A program made the position numbers and the translations under genes. The notes under the pieces were generated by a model. It was given only the letters and a program-made list of their open reading frames with translations, was not told the DNA's origin and did not search any database. A stretch of DNA of 64,000 bases from DAOSWM01 sp035380045 (GTDB lineage: Bacteria; Bacteroidota; Bacteroidia; Bacteroidales; Tenuifilaceae). Positions 42,107 through 52,107 of this stretch are shown here, piece by piece. The stretch spans positions 1-64,000 of the forward strand of contig DAOSWM010000001.1 in the NCBI GenBank assembly GCA_035380045.1, read 5' to 3'. How positions within the stretch are numbered: position 1 is the first letter of the stretch; each line of letters starts with the position of its first letter.

Positions 42107-44539
42107 TTAGTAAAGCTTCGGGTACCTTTTGGGATTCGCCTCGTTCATTAGCTCGTAAACGGTTTCGAAAACATTCTCAGCGTTTGGGTTCGAGAAGTAG
42201 TCGCCATCGGTTGTGTAAGCCGGGCGATGTTCCTGAGCTGTGATGGTTCGGGGTTGCGAGTCGAGAAAGTTGTAGGCTCCCCTTTCCTCCAGAACCTTCT
42301 GCATCATGAATGCCGTTGCGCCTCCAGGAACATCCTCATCGAAGAAAACTACCCGGTTCGTTTTCTTAACCGATTCGAGTACCAGATTCGGAATATCAAA
42401 AGGTAACAGTGTTTGCACGTCTATCAGTTCAACAGAAATTCCGAATTCTTCCAGCTGCTCAACCGCATCCTGCGCTATGCGCACACAGCTGCCATAGGTT
42501 ACCAGCGTAACATCATTCCCTTCGTGAAGAATTTCTGGAATTCCAAGCGGCACGTTGTACTCACCAACATTGTCGGGACGAAGCTCCTTCAGCCTGTAGC
42601 CATTCAGCGGCTCAATTATCAGTGCCGGGTCATCAGATTTTAACAAAGTATTGTACATTCCTGCAGCCTGAGTCATGTTGCGTGGAACGCAAACGTAAAT
42701 TCCTCGGATTGAATTTATCACCATGCTCAGTGGCGATCCGCTGTGCCAAACTCCCTCGAGCCGGTGACCGCGCGTAGAGATAATAACAGGCGCCATCTGT
42801 CCGTTTTTGGTACGCCAACGTAGGGTTGCCAAATCGTCGCTCATGGTTTGAAGCGCGTAGAGCAGGTAATCGAAGTACTGAATTTCTGCAACCGGACGAA
42901 GTCCGCGCAGCGCTGCTCCAATTCCCTGCCCAATAATTGTTGTTTCCCGAATTCCAGTATCCGTAATTCTTATTTCACCATATTTTTCCTGCAAGCCCTC
43001 GTAGGTTTGGTTCACACCGCCAATGTTCCCTACATCCTCGCCGAATGCAACGATTAGCGGGTTACTTGCGAACTGAATTTCCCAGTTATCGCGAAGAATT
43101 TCGCGGCCGTTAACCATGGGCGATGTTTCGGAAAAAGTTGCCGGAACCTGTGGCACTTTAAGCGCCGATTTTTCGGTTTCGCAGTAAAGGTGGGTGCTGT
43201 ATAAATCCTTGGCTTTTGCGTAGTTCTCATCCATCCAATTGTGCAAGTCGGTTTGGAGCTTCTCTCGCATTGAGCAGTCGGTACAAACGTGGCGGAGAAT
43301 TTTTTTGGCGCTGCTCATATTGTCCTTGCGGATAGGATTCGCAACTTTCTTCAGCTCTGCTGAAATCAGCCCAACCTTATCAACATGCTCCCTCTTACAA
43401 ACGCACGAACGGTTGTCGATAATTCGTAGCAGCTCATCGCGTTCAGCCTTAATGGGTTCCGTGTACTTTTTCCAAGCTTGCTGTTTTGCCTCTTTTGCCT
43501 GGTTGGCTGCATCCTTTTCAATTCCAATAAGTTCGTTTTCCGATGCGATGCTGTTTTCTAAAATCCACTGTCGGAATTTTAGGTTACAATCGTGGTTTTT
43601 TTCCCACTCCAGCCTTTCGGCTGATTTGTAGCGCTCGTGCGACCCGGAAGTTGAGTGCCCCTGAGGTTGAGTTAGCTCAGTGATATGGAAAAGAACCGGA
43701 ACGTGTTCGGTGCGACAACGTTGAACACCTTCGGAAAAAGTTTTGACCAATTCCTCATAATCCCAGCCTTTTGCCCGGTAAATTAGAATTCCGGTTTTTT
43801 CGCCATCCTTTTTTTCCAGTCCAGAAAGGAACTCGGAGATGCTTCCCTTTGCGGTTTGAAACTCGCGGGGAACGGAAATTCCGTAGCCATCGTCGAAAAC
43901 GGTCATGGCCATTGGAATTTGCAAAACTGCGGCAGCATTCATGGTTTCGAAGAAGTGGCCCTCGGAGGTGCTGGCATCGCCAATGGTGCCGAAGGCAACC
44001 TCGTTTCCTTTCTTCGAAAATTGGGTTTGGGTTTGAAGATTCTTATTATTTCTGTAAAGTTTCGATGCCCAAGCAAGTCCGAGTAAACGAGGCATTTGTC
44101 CGGCTGTTGGTGAAATATCCGAGGAAGAATTTTTCATCTCGGTTAAATTCTTCCAGCTTCCATCGGGATTCAGCGAGCGGGTTCCAAAATGGTTGTTGAA
44201 CGAACGGCCTGCGTTCCCAGGGTTCAGCGTTACATCAGTTTGTCCGTAAAGCTGGGCGAAGAACTCCTCGGCGCTGAACATTCCGGTTGCCATCATGAAT
44301 GTTTGGTCGCGGTAGTAACCTGAGCGCCAGTCGCCATTCTCAAAAGTTTTTGCCAGCGCAATTTGAGCAACCTCCTTGCCATCGCCAAAAATTCCAAACT
44401 TGGCCTTGCCTGTGAGTACCTCCTTGCGGCCAATTAGGCTAATCTCGCGGCTTAGCACCGCAAGTTGATAGTCCTGTAAAACTTGTTCTTTGCTAAAAGT
44501 TGTAGAAGTATTTTTTTTACTGCTCGGTGATATTGCCAT
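42107..44539 (-). CDS. 2-oxoacid dehydrogenase E1, fused alpha and beta subunits
   Basis: An 810-residue thiamine diphosphate enzyme. Residues about 20-330 are the E1 alpha part with the cofactor motif GDASTSEGHFFETMNAAAV (starting at 188). Residues about 475-805 are the E1 beta transketolase-like part (FGEDVGNIGGVNQTYEGL, ETTIIGQGIGAALRGLRPVAEIQ). Between them is a helical linker with Cys379, Cys381, Cys419 and Cys422 (CVC and CTDC), unusual for E1. It should decarboxylate branched-chain 2-oxoacids, or pyruvate, and acylate a lipoyl E2. No E2 or E3 gene is adjacent; fused E1 genes are commonly isolated in Bacteroidota. Confidence 0.9.
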   Translation of the reverse strand: MAISPSSKKNTSTTFSKEQVLQDYQLAVLSREISLIGRKEVLTGKAKFGIFGDGKEVAQIALAKTFENGDWRSGYYRDQTFMMATGMFSAEEFFAQLYGQTDVTLNPGNAGRSFNNHFGTRSLNPDGSWKNLTEMKNSSSDISPTAGQMPRLLGLAWASKLYRNNKNLQTQTQFSKKGNEVAFGTIGDASTSEGHFFETMNAAAVLQIPMAMTVFDDGYGISVPREFQTAKGSISEFLSGLEKKDGEKTGILIYRAKGWDYEELVKTFSEGVQRCRTEHVPVLFHITELTQPQGHSTSGSHERYKSAERLEWEKNHDCNLKFRQWILENSIASENELIGIEKDAANQAKEAKQQAWKKYTEPIKAERDELLRIIDNRSCVCKREHVDKVGLISAELKKVANPIRKDNMSSAKKILRHVCTDCSMREKLQTDLHNWMDENYAKAKDLYSTHLYCETEKSALKVPQVPATFSETSPMVNGREILRDNWEIQFASNPLIVAFGEDVGNIGGVNQTYEGLQEKYGEIRITDTGIRETTIIGQGIGAALRGLRPVAEIQYFDYLLYALQTMSDDLATLRWRTKNGQMAPVIISTRGHRLEGVWHSGSPLSMVINSIRGIYVCVPRNMTQAAGMYNTLLKSDDPALIIEPLNGYRLKELRPDNVGEYNVPLGIPEILHEGNDVTLVTYGSCVRIAQDAVEQLEEFGISVELIDVQTLLPFDIPNLVLESVKKTNRVVFFDEDVPGGATAFMMQKVLEERGAYNFLDSQPRTITAQEHRPAYTTDGDYFSNPNAENVFETVYELMNEANPKRYPKLY

Positions 44540-44729
44540 TTCTCAGTTTTTTATCAAATGTAACGAAAAAGGAACAAATGATTGTGTCGAAAGTTTAACG
44601 AGTGCAGAACTTTTTCCTGAAAGGGAGATTGCAAAAATGAATATTACGTGTGGATGTATAGCAAATACTTACGATAGTAGTCACTTTGTATTAACTAAAT
44701 AATACTAATTGTGAGGCTGAGTCTGTCGC

Positions 44730-44757
44730 AGTAAAAAAAAATGAGGCGAAGCCTCAT
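44730..44757 (-). terminator. Terminator of the transglutaminase lipoprotein gene
   Basis: ATGAGGC-GAA-GCCTCAT (44741-44757), followed on the minus strand by nine T. Confidence 0.88.
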
Positions 44758-44790
44758 CTAAACTATAGAGAAATTATGCGGAGTGTAATT

Positions 44791-45549
44791 CTAATTTTCC
44801 CAGGTATAGGTTACCGTATAAAACAACTCATCGTAACAGGAAAGGTTAGCTGAGAAATCGATCATCTTATCGTAGGTGAAATTATCGTTACCGTTCCTGT
44901 AATCCCAAATGTCAACTCCTTTTGCAAAAACGAACAACCCCTTTTCGTCAGGATTCTGTACCGAAATATACGGGTTATCGTACTGGTATTCATCAACGTA
45001 GGTGCAGTTATTGTCAAGAAGAATCCAGCTGCCGTTCAGAAAAATTTCAGACATAACGTGCCCCTTAAAATAATCAGTTGCCCCATCCCTGTAATCGTAG
45101 GCCCATTGAATATCTGCGGTTTCAATCATAACTGCCGGAACTCCATACTTTCGTAGTACGCTTGAAATAATGAGTGCTAAGGAATGGCAACCATAAAAAG
45201 TTCGAATCTCAAACAGCTCATCAGCCGTGTTTACTCCCGCCATACTGCCACCCGCATTCTCAAAAGTGAAGTTTTGGTTTATCCAGTGGCAAACGCGAAG
45301 CACATCATCAATATCCTCAACCGAAGTTCCAACTGCTGATGTAACGGCTTCAAAATTTTCGTTGGTTAAATCAGATTGCTCTCCTGGGACAAGGTAAACT
45401 TCAGGATGGCTGTAGTCAATCCCAAAAGTGAAATCCAACTCATCAATATCAACGTTACAATCGTATGGGTCAAATAAATCACCAAGGTCGCAGCTGAAAA
45501 GGAACAGAGAAATGATGAGTACGTAAGAAATCGTTCTGAAGGTTTTCAT
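44791..45549 (-). CDS. Transglutaminase-like lipoprotein
   Basis: A 252-residue lipoprotein beginning at the ATG at 45549 (MKTFRTISYV); a GTG three codons earlier is less likely. The lipobox is LFSC (Cys20). The papain-like triad of the transglutaminase-core superfamily is present: Cys121 in FYGCHSLAL, His164 in FKGHVMSEIFL and Asp179 in SWILLDNN. Bacterial members are cysteine proteases or amidases rather than crosslinkers. It should sit on the periplasmic or outer membrane. Substrate and partners are unknown. Confidence 0.85.
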   Translation of the reverse strand: MKTFRTISYVLIISLFLFSCDLGDLFDPYDCNVDIDELDFTFGIDYSHPEVYLVPGEQSDLTNENFEAVTSAVGTSVEDIDDVLRVCHWINQNFTFENAGGSMAGVNTADELFEIRTFYGCHSLALIISSVLRKYGVPAVMIETADIQWAYDYRDGATDYFKGHVMSEIFLNGSWILLDNNCTYVDEYQYDNPYISVQNPDEKGLFVFAKGVDIWDYRNGNDNFTYDKMIDFSANLSCYDELFYTVTYTWEN

Positions 45550-45680
45550 GATATTCACTACTTGGTTTCCATACCTATAAAGTTACAATATACCAAAGTG
45601 AATGTCAAATAAACATTTAGCGTATAATAGGATACAGCCATATCAAAATGGTTGATATGCTTTAATTTCAGGGCTATTCC

Positions 45681-45914
45681 TTACTGTAGGCAAAAAACAG
45701 TAAAATCAACAGATACTCTTTTTATCTGGTTGTACTGAAGAACCGTATTCTTGTTGGTTTCAATGTTTGTTGCTACAAAGTGACGAGCCGACATAGGAAT
45801 TTTTTCCCGTAGCGGAATAATAAACTTGTCGCTGTCGTTCGAAACGAATAGATGCTGTTTTGCTTCAACCAGCAATCGTGTTAGTGTGTACTCATCAAAT
45901 TCTAGGAGTCTCAT
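45681..45914 (-). CDS. Small hypothetical protein, 77 residues
   Basis: A 77-residue open frame, MRLLEFDEYTLTRLLVEAKQ at the start, with a plausible amphipathic helix and then beta-like hydrophobic strands (FIIPLREKIPM, VSVDFTVFCLQ). No signal peptide, membrane helix or known motif. It fills an otherwise empty stretch and has balanced composition, which favours a real gene, but there is no clear ribosome-binding site or family evidence. Confidence 0.4.
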   Translation of the reverse strand: MRLLEFDEYTLTRLLVEAKQHLFVSNDSDKFIIPLREKIPMSARHFVATNIETNKNTVLQYNQIKRVSVDFTVFCLQ

Positions 45915-45990
45915 AGGGCAATTATTTTTTGTGCAATTTATGCCCCTGATGTGAAGTGAGTATTGATAGAAGTTGAAGAAAAAGTTAATT

Positions 45991-46155
45991 GAAAAAGGGG
46001 CTGTCTCAAAAATTCATTGTGTGACTCTGTGAAGGACACTGAGAAACTCTGTAAAATTTATAAATTATTGTACCACAGTGTATCACAGGGGAATCACAGA
46101 GTTCCACAGAGTAGTAAACCTAACCCTTTTTTAACTTTTGAGACAGCACCTTTTC
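45991..46155. mobile_element. MITE-like element with insertion-sequence-type ends
   Basis: About 165 bp bounded by inverted repeats: AAAAAGGGGCTGTCTCAAAA (45992-46011) and the complement of 46136-46155, 18 of 20 matching. The GGxGCTGTCTCAAAA end resembles terminal repeats of transposons. The interior encodes nothing and contains a tandem/dyad pattern of ACTCTGTG and CACAGAGT words (about 46022-46112). This explains most of the 344-base gap at 45915-46258. Confidence 0.55.
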
Positions 46156-46204
46156 AATCATTCAATCAACCTGCCCGACGGCAAGCAGGTCAATAAATCA
46201 ACTT

Positions 46205-46236
46205 GCTTGCCCCGCCTGCCGCAGGCTGGGGCAAGC
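46205..46236. repeat. GC-rich imperfect palindrome
   Basis: GCTTGCCCC / GGGGCAAGC (46205-46213 with 46228-46236) encloses CCTGC / GCAGG (46215-46219 with 46221-46225). A related GCCCGACGGCAAGCAGG piece lies at about 46183-46199. It is far richer in GC than its neighbours, as intergenic repeats of Bacteroidota often are, and follows the oxidoreductase stop codon, so it may also act as a hairpin end of transcript. Confidence 0.6.
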
Positions 46237-46258
46237 AGGGCAATCAATCAATCATCAT

Positions 46259-49200
46259 TTACTTAAACGCTTTTTCTGGAAGTCCGTCGCCAGTGATGCT
46301 TAAGCGTTTGAAATACTCGGGAACCGGCTTGCCGGTAATTGCATCAACGTACATTTTTGCAAGTCCCTGACCCAACATGAATCCTTGACCGCGAAGTCCG
46401 GTAAACAATCCGTGCTCAGGATCTATAAACATGCGAGGTTCAACGTAGTAACCAGCCCAAACTGCTTGGAATCCCACTGAGCTAAGTTCTGGAATCCATC
46501 CTGAGAAAACTTCCGATGCAATTTCCATGAAATCCTGCGAGTTGAATTTCAGATTCTTATCAGCCTCGCGTGGATCAACCGCTGGTGAAGCACAACCAAT
46601 GATTTGGCCTGTTTCGGCCAATTGCTGACCGTAAACTGCAACAAATCCTTTGTAATTTCTACGATCGATAAGCATTCCTAGTGGAGTACCATTAATTCCC
46701 ATCCATGGCAATCGTCTGGTAATAAATGCCTGGTGTTTTACCGGATATATTCCAGTGTTTAACCCAAGTTGACGAGCAAATTTTTCGCCTGTTGGTCCTA
46801 GTGCGTTTACAAACTTTTTGGCGTGGAATTCAATGTAGCTTTTGTCGTGGTCGCGCACCAAAGCAACATACCCATCACCGTTACGATGAACGCTGATGAG
46901 TTCACAATCCTCCTTAACAATTCCGCCATTCTGCTCTCCAATACTGCGGAGCAAATCAACAACCTTGCCGGGTGTAGCCTGCCAGCAATTGCTGGTGATT
47001 AATGCAGCCTGGTAAGTTTTTAGATTTTGATTAAAGTATGGAGAAATTTCCTTCTGAAAATCTTTCGGCTCAACCATTCGTGCATTGCTCCATGCGCGGG
47101 AAGCATCCAGCGCTTTGTAGGTTGCATCGTCGTGAGCAAAGCTTACGTAGTTGATTAACCGATAGTCGATATTGTGGATTTCATGTAAATCACGGAAAAT
47201 TTTATGATTCGCTTCAGCAATCTGTGAAATCTCGGGAAGTGAGAAAGCGGTTCGTCCGCCGGCAATATTTCTCCAGCTGGCACCACGGCCGTAGTTGAGC
47301 AGAACGGGTTTTAGTCCGGCTTCGGCCATGTAACGGAAAAGAGCGCTACCGCCAATTCCTCCACCGGCAACAAGTACCTCAACTTTTTCAATTCTGGCTT
47401 TTTTCCCGTTTATTCCTGTAATGTAAGTTTCAGGAACATCCTTTGGGTAGAGTTCGCCCATGTTTACCTGATTGCTTAGCGGTCCACGGGGAGTTGCATC
47501 GCCAACAATTTGAATTCCTTTCGGAATTAACGCAGTTTTCAATCGCTTAATACAACGTTTTCCGCGGCAAGCACCCATTCCCAAACGGGTTGTATGCTTA
47601 ACCTCATCGGCCGAGATAAATTTGCGATCGCCGATGGTTTCTAGGATTTCATCCATGCTAACATCGTCGCAGTGGCAAACGTAGGTTTTTTCCTCTGGCT
47701 TGTACGATGTACTTGAAATTTGAATTGACTCTGGATAATTCTCCTTCACAATAAAACCACGAACCTTTAAAAGATCATCGTTGTGAACATCTTTACTCTT
47801 TACCCTTGCAACGTTTGTTTTATTGGGTTTGCGAAGAATTTTTTCAATTACGCCCTCACCAAGTTTCTGTCCGTTGTTGTCAACCAAAAATACTTCCGAA
47901 CCTTCGGTTGCTTCGTACTCAATTGGCATGAAAAGCCAATCCTTTGCGTAATGGTACCCGAAGATTGCCAAACCGGGACACTGGTAAACGCAATCCATAC
48001 ATCCAATACATTTCTCAAAATCGATTTGAGGAACCGTGCTGGTTGAGGTTTTGGTGATTGCACCATGAGGACATGCGAATTCGCATGGGTTACAGGCAAA
48101 TCCGTATAAACAGTCGATTTGCACGAAAGGTTTTTTGGTTTTCCTTTCATCGCTTGGTTTAAAGGGCTCCTCGATAACTCTTACAGGATGCTGCTGGCTG
48201 TCGATGTACTCCTTGCTAACATTCAGGAATGTATCGTAGTTGAAGCGTTCGCCCATTTCCTGCAGAATTTCGAAAGCAACCTGCTTTCCGCGTAGAACTG
48301 CGCTGGTTCCCTCGCCAATACGAATGGCGTCGCCGGCACCGTAACAAAAACGACCAAAAATTTCGTTTCCTTTTATCAGAAGCTGATCGTCCTGAACTAG
48401 GCCAGTACAAATGTTAATTGCATCAATTCCTTCAATAATTTGCTCGGTTCCGGGGATAGGTTTGAAGTTTTCGCAATCGGCAATAATTGCGCCAACAACT
48501 CCGGTTCTGTCCTTATTTGGAATTGCTTTTATCAGAATTTTGCTGAGCATCACGGGAATTCCCAAACGCCTAACTCTGTTTGCCTGAACAGGGAATCCGC
48601 CTTCGCGAGGCATAGCTTCAATAATTGCTTTAACTCTTGCACCGGCTTGCATCAGCTGGTAGCTGGTAAGGTAACCAATGTTTCCGGCTCCAACGGTAAG
48701 CACATTTTTTCCAAGAAGCGTAAACTCCTGGTTCATCATTTTTTGAACAACGGCTGCAGTGTAAACACCGGGAACATCATCGTTCTCAAAGGTTGGCATG
48801 AATGGAACGGCGCCGGTTGCAACTACCAGATGATCGGCCTCAACAAAATATATTTCGTCGGTTTTGATGTTCTTTATGGCAATACGTTTTCCTTCAAGGA
48901 TGTCCCACACGGTGCTGTCGAGGAAAATTCCTTCGTGGCTGTCGCCAGCGAGAGTTTTGGCAATATCAAATCCCCTCATTCCCCCGAATTTCTTCTCCTT
49001 CTCGAAAAAGAAAAACTGGTGTGTTTGCATGTTGAACTGCCCACCAATGGTTGAGTTATTGTCGATAACAATATTCTCAACTCCATGCTGAAGAAGAACT
49101 TCGCGGGTAGCCAAACCTGCAGGACCTGCACCAATAATTGCAACGGTAGTTTTGAAAACTTTTGCTGAATGCTTCTTGTCGGGTGCTTTCACGTCGGGGG

Positions 49201-49647
49201 TGTATTCCTGTGGAATTTCCCTTACTTCTTTCACACCGTCGACCGGAGTAATACAAATACGTTTGATTTGTCCATCGACAAGCATTTCGCAGGCACCACA
49301 TTTGCCGATACCGCACTCAAGGCTACGTTCACGATTCTCAATGCTGTGGCTATGAACAGGAAATCCTGCCTGATGCAAAGCAGCAGCAATGGTAAATCNN
49401 NNNNNNNNNNNNNNNNNNNNNNNNNNNNNNNNNNNNNNNNNNNNNNNNNNNNNNNNNNNNNNNNNNNNNNNNNNNNNNNNNNNNNNNNNNNNNNNNNNCT
49501 GTGGCTATGAACAGGAAATCCTGCCTGATGCAAAGCAGCAGCAATGGTAAATCCCTTCTCACCCTCAACAACTTTACCCTGAAAGTTGAATTTTACGATT
49601 TCCGGTTTCGGAACATCGAGAATGGGGTGTTTACTTATTTTTTGCAT
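46259..49647 (-). CDS. Multi-domain FAD/Fe-S oxidoreductase (sarcosine oxidase / HcnABC-like fusion), split by an assembly gap
   Basis: The run of N at 49399-49498 is flanked by the same 55 bases (49344-49398 and 49499-49553). Merging the copies gives one open frame of 1077 residues. Domains in order: ferredoxin-like [2Fe-2S] (Cys60, Cys65, Cys68, Cys80); FAD/NAD disulfide-reductase-like domain (GAGPAG at 121); two [4Fe-4S] sets (Cys461, 467, 470, 474 and Cys495, 498, 501, 505); BFD-like [2Fe-2S] (Cys606, 608, 642, 647); and a C-terminal amine-oxidase (DAO) FAD domain (AGGGIGG near 709). This layout joins parts equivalent to HcnA, HcnB and HcnC or sarcosine oxidase alpha and beta, so it probably oxidises an amino or imino acid and passes electrons through the clusters. 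The substrate is unknown. Confidence 0.83.
49399..49498. other. Assembly gap (100 N) with duplicated flanks
   Basis: The 55 bases before the gap are identical to the 55 after it, so the two contigs really overlap and the gap is artificial; no sequence is missing if the copies are merged. Confidence 0.9.
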
Positions 49648-49771
49648 TTTATGATTTTTGAATTATGGTACAAATAAGAAAATTAGCAGCAGCTAAAGTA
49701 ACAAATGTTGCAACTCTAATCAATGATGTTTGTCAGAAATGAAATTTTAACAATATGTTTTATAAAACATT

Positions 49772-50296
49772 TTACTTCCCAAGAAGAAGGTCGGTAAACT
49801 CACTTGATACAATGGTTTTGTGTACAGTATGAGTTGATTTCGATAAACCGTTTGGAGTGGAATGGATTGTTATTGTTATCAAGTCAGTATTATCATCAAT
49901 AAGTCCATATATGTATATATCGGGAATGGTTCCGGTGTTTTGAAAAATTTGCTCACTTAACTCTGTAAAGGTACTATAACTTTGGCTTTTCTCAAGGTTC
50001 CACGAAACCGACTCGGTAACTATATCAACCGAATTTTGTTCAATTACCTCAAATTTATTGCTCTTGCTGTAAACTGAAATAAGTTCGTCCTGAATAAAGT
50101 GGTTAAACCGGGTAAGTGAATTCTGGTTTGTACGGAACTGAAGAATGGCAACCTTCACTCTTTTACTATCGGAGTATATTGATTCAAGTTCAATTGCCAT
50201 TGTTTTTATAATATCCTTAACTTCCTCCTGGTTCTTTGCAAATGTTGAAAGGGTTGAGAGTGTTAAGCAGCTAAGAACTAAAACAAATTGGCGCAT
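49772..50296 (-). CDS. Secreted FlgO/CsgG-like protein
   Basis: A 174-residue protein with a signal peptide (STFAK, about residues 1-21). The rest resembles the FlgO/CsgG-type fold: VKVAILQFRTNQNS, a long helix FIQDELISVYSKSNKFEVIEQNSVDIV, and later strands DIYIYGLIDDNTDLITITIHS. Such proteins sit in the periplasm or outer membrane, but a specific role is not known. It is monocistronic on the minus strand. Family placement is moderate. Confidence 0.55.
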   Translation of the reverse strand: MRQFVLVLSCLTLSTLSTFAKNQEEVKDIIKTMAIELESIYSDSKRVKVAILQFRTNQNSLTRFNHFIQDELISVYSKSNKFEVIEQNSVDIVTESVSWNLEKSQSYSTFTELSEQIFQNTGTIPDIYIYGLIDDNTDLITITIHSTPNGLSKSTHTVHKTIVSSEFTDLLLGK

Positions 50297-50468
50297 TACA
50301 ATTTTATGAGATTTTAAAAGGGTAACAAATTTAGCTTAAAAAATGAATTATCCAAACTTATATTGTTGAAATTTACATTGAACGTAAATGATTTAATGAA
50401 TGTTTTTTTCAAGTTAGTATATTATGGCAGGTTCCTTTAAAATAAGTATTTTTGCGAAAAGTAAACCG

Positions 50469-50705
50469 ATGGCTATATTTAAACTCTTTATACTACTAGT
50501 ACTGTTATTAGCACTTGTTTTTGTGTTAATGGGGATAAAAGTTTTTTTTCATAAATCTCACAAATTTCCTGAAACATCTACGGGGCATAACAAAGAAATG
50601 CGAAAGAGAGGAATCAAGTGCCCAAGGCATGAAGAAATGAAGCAGTGGAGCTCGAAGCAAAAAAAGGTTGAATGTGCTTCATGCTTTGAGCATGCGCGTG
50701 ATTAA
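50469..50705 (+). CDS. Small membrane protein with Cys-containing tail
   Basis: A 78-residue protein from the ATG at 50469; a longer frame from 50424 would put charged residues before the helix. One membrane helix (residues about 3-25) is followed by a basic cytoplasmic tail with three Cys (GIKCPRHEEM, ECASCFEHARD), which could bind a metal or cluster. It lies 56 bases before the NqrM-like gene on the same strand. I know related short membrane proteins beside apbE/nqrM in Bacteroidota, so a role in NQR maturation is possible, but unproven. Confidence 0.6.
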   Translation: MAIFKLFILLVLLLALVFVLMGIKVFFHKSHKFPETSTGHNKEMRKRGIKCPRHEEMKQWSSKQKKVECASCFEHARD

Positions 50706-50761
50706 TTGAACTTTTACATTATTGATTTGTTTCGATTTCAACAAAAATATAAATCGAAACT

Positions 50762-50947
50762 ATGCTTAAATTAATTCTTGTAAGTGCTGGATTGATGGTG
50801 ATAATATTTGGGGGACTATTTCTAGCCCTTGTTTTTGGAAAAAAACAGAAGGAAGCGGATTCATGTTCATCCGAGGGTATTGCTCCATCATCATTTGGTT
50901 GTGGCTGCGGGAGTGGAGCCTGCGGATTACCTGTGTCTAAGGGATAA
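50762..50947 (+). CDS. NqrM-like Na+-NQR maturation factor
   Basis: A 61-residue protein: one membrane helix (residues 5-27), then KKQKEADSCSSEGIAPSSFGCGCGSGACG, a cluster of four Cys after the helix. NqrM proteins, needed to insert the iron centre of the Na+-pumping NADH:quinone reductase, have this design and length. The convergent gene just downstream encodes ApbE, which attaches FMN to NqrB and NqrC. The combination supports the call, although the Cys spacing differs from the Vibrio protein. The nqr genes themselves are not in the window. Confidence 0.65.
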   Translation: MLKLILVSAGLMVIIFGGLFLALVFGKKQKEADSCSSEGIAPSSFGCGCGSGACGLPVSKG

Positions 50948-51058
50948 GGTTGATGCTTGGATAGTTCAACAAACTCAACGCATCGCAGTTAAGCACAGGG
51001 GTTTAGGTTCTTTTTTTTGTCACATCTGCTTGCAGAAGTAGGCTCAATGCTCAATTTT

Positions 51059-52066
51059 TTACTGTTTTATCATTTTTCTAACTCCTTCCGACATCCAAAC
51101 CTCGTAATCCCCTTTAGTATTAGAGTAAATTAGGTAAACTTCAACGCCGGGATTTCTTGCTAACCAGCTTTTGGTGGAATCAACACCCATTACCATAAAC
51201 GCAGTGGCCAGGGCATCGGCGCGGGCTGCCGTTCTGTCTATAACCGTTGCGCTAAGCAACGAGTGTGTGACAGGGAAACCCGTTTTGGGATCGATGGTAT
51301 GGCTATACTTCACTCCATCGCGAACAAAGAATTTTCGGTAGTTTCCCGAGGTTACAAGTGCCGAGTTGGAAATTGACAGTTTTACCTGAAAGGATTCTCC
51401 AGGGGCAGCATTATCAACCGGCTTGTCAACTCCAACAATCCACTTATCGCCCCGTGGGCTTTGGCCCGAAGTGATGATTTCGCCACCTAGCTCAATCAGA
51501 AAATTGTTTACTCCCTTCGCTTTTAGGAATCGGGCAAGTACGTCAACCGTGTAGCCCTGTGCAATTGCGTTCACATCAATCATTACATCCTTCGATGTTT
51601 TTGAGAGGAATTGATTGTGTAACTCAATTTTCGTGGAGCCAATGCTTATTAAAATGCTATCAACTTTCTCCTTTGTGGGCATTTCCCCCTTTTTCATGTG
51701 GAATCCCCAGATGCTTACCAACGGCCCAACGGTTATGTCGAAAGCACCGTAGGTTTCTTCATTAATGCTGGATGAAAGTTTTACAACTTCTGCCAGCATT
51801 GTATCCACCTCAATCCCCGATTCGCTGTTGTTGAATGCGTTTATAACCGATTCGGGATTGTAAACCGACATGGATGTATCGATTTTAAGTAGGATTGATT
51901 CGATTTCATTCGAAAAGTTTCTGCCCTGCGAATCGTAGTAAATAACTCCGTAGGTTGTTCCCTGGGTGAAACCTGTAAGTTTGATGTAATCTTTATTGGT
52001 TTGTTTTATACATCCAGAAAAAAAAATGAAGGCAACTATTATTTTTAACAAACTGAAACGTTTCAT
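51059..52066 (-). CDS. apbE: FAD:protein FMN transferase (ApbE) lipoprotein
   Basis: A 335-residue lipoprotein (lipobox FFSGC, Cys19). It has the ApbE core motifs: GTTYGVIYY, DTSMSVYNPESVINAFN, AFDITVGPLVSIWGFH, DVNAIAQGYTVDVLARFL, NFLIELGGEI and, for Mg/FAD, ADALATAFMVMG. It transfers FMN from FAD to a Thr/Ser of periplasmic-facing NqrB, NqrC or RnfG subunits. It faces the NqrM-like gene convergently, so NQR maturation is its likely job. Confidence 0.93.
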   Translation of the reverse strand: MKRFSLLKIIVAFIFFSGCIKQTNKDYIKLTGFTQGTTYGVIYYDSQGRNFSNEIESILLKIDTSMSVYNPESVINAFNNSESGIEVDTMLAEVVKLSSSINEETYGAFDITVGPLVSIWGFHMKKGEMPTKEKVDSILISIGSTKIELHNQFLSKTSKDVMIDVNAIAQGYTVDVLARFLKAKGVNNFLIELGGEIITSGQSPRGDKWIVGVDKPVDNAAPGESFQVKLSISNSALVTSGNYRKFFVRDGVKYSHTIDPKTGFPVTHSLLSATVIDRTAARADALATAFMVMGVDSTKSWLARNPGVEVYLIYSNTKGDYEVWMSEGVRKMIKQ

Positions 52067-52107
52067 TTTTTCAAATTAGAAGTTACAATTTAATGTGTTT
52101 TACCAAA

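Noticed and set aside
44490..44702. 70-residue open frame on the plus strand opposite the E1 start
   Set aside because: No ribosome-binding site, low-complexity start overlapping the opposite gene, and no recognisable features.
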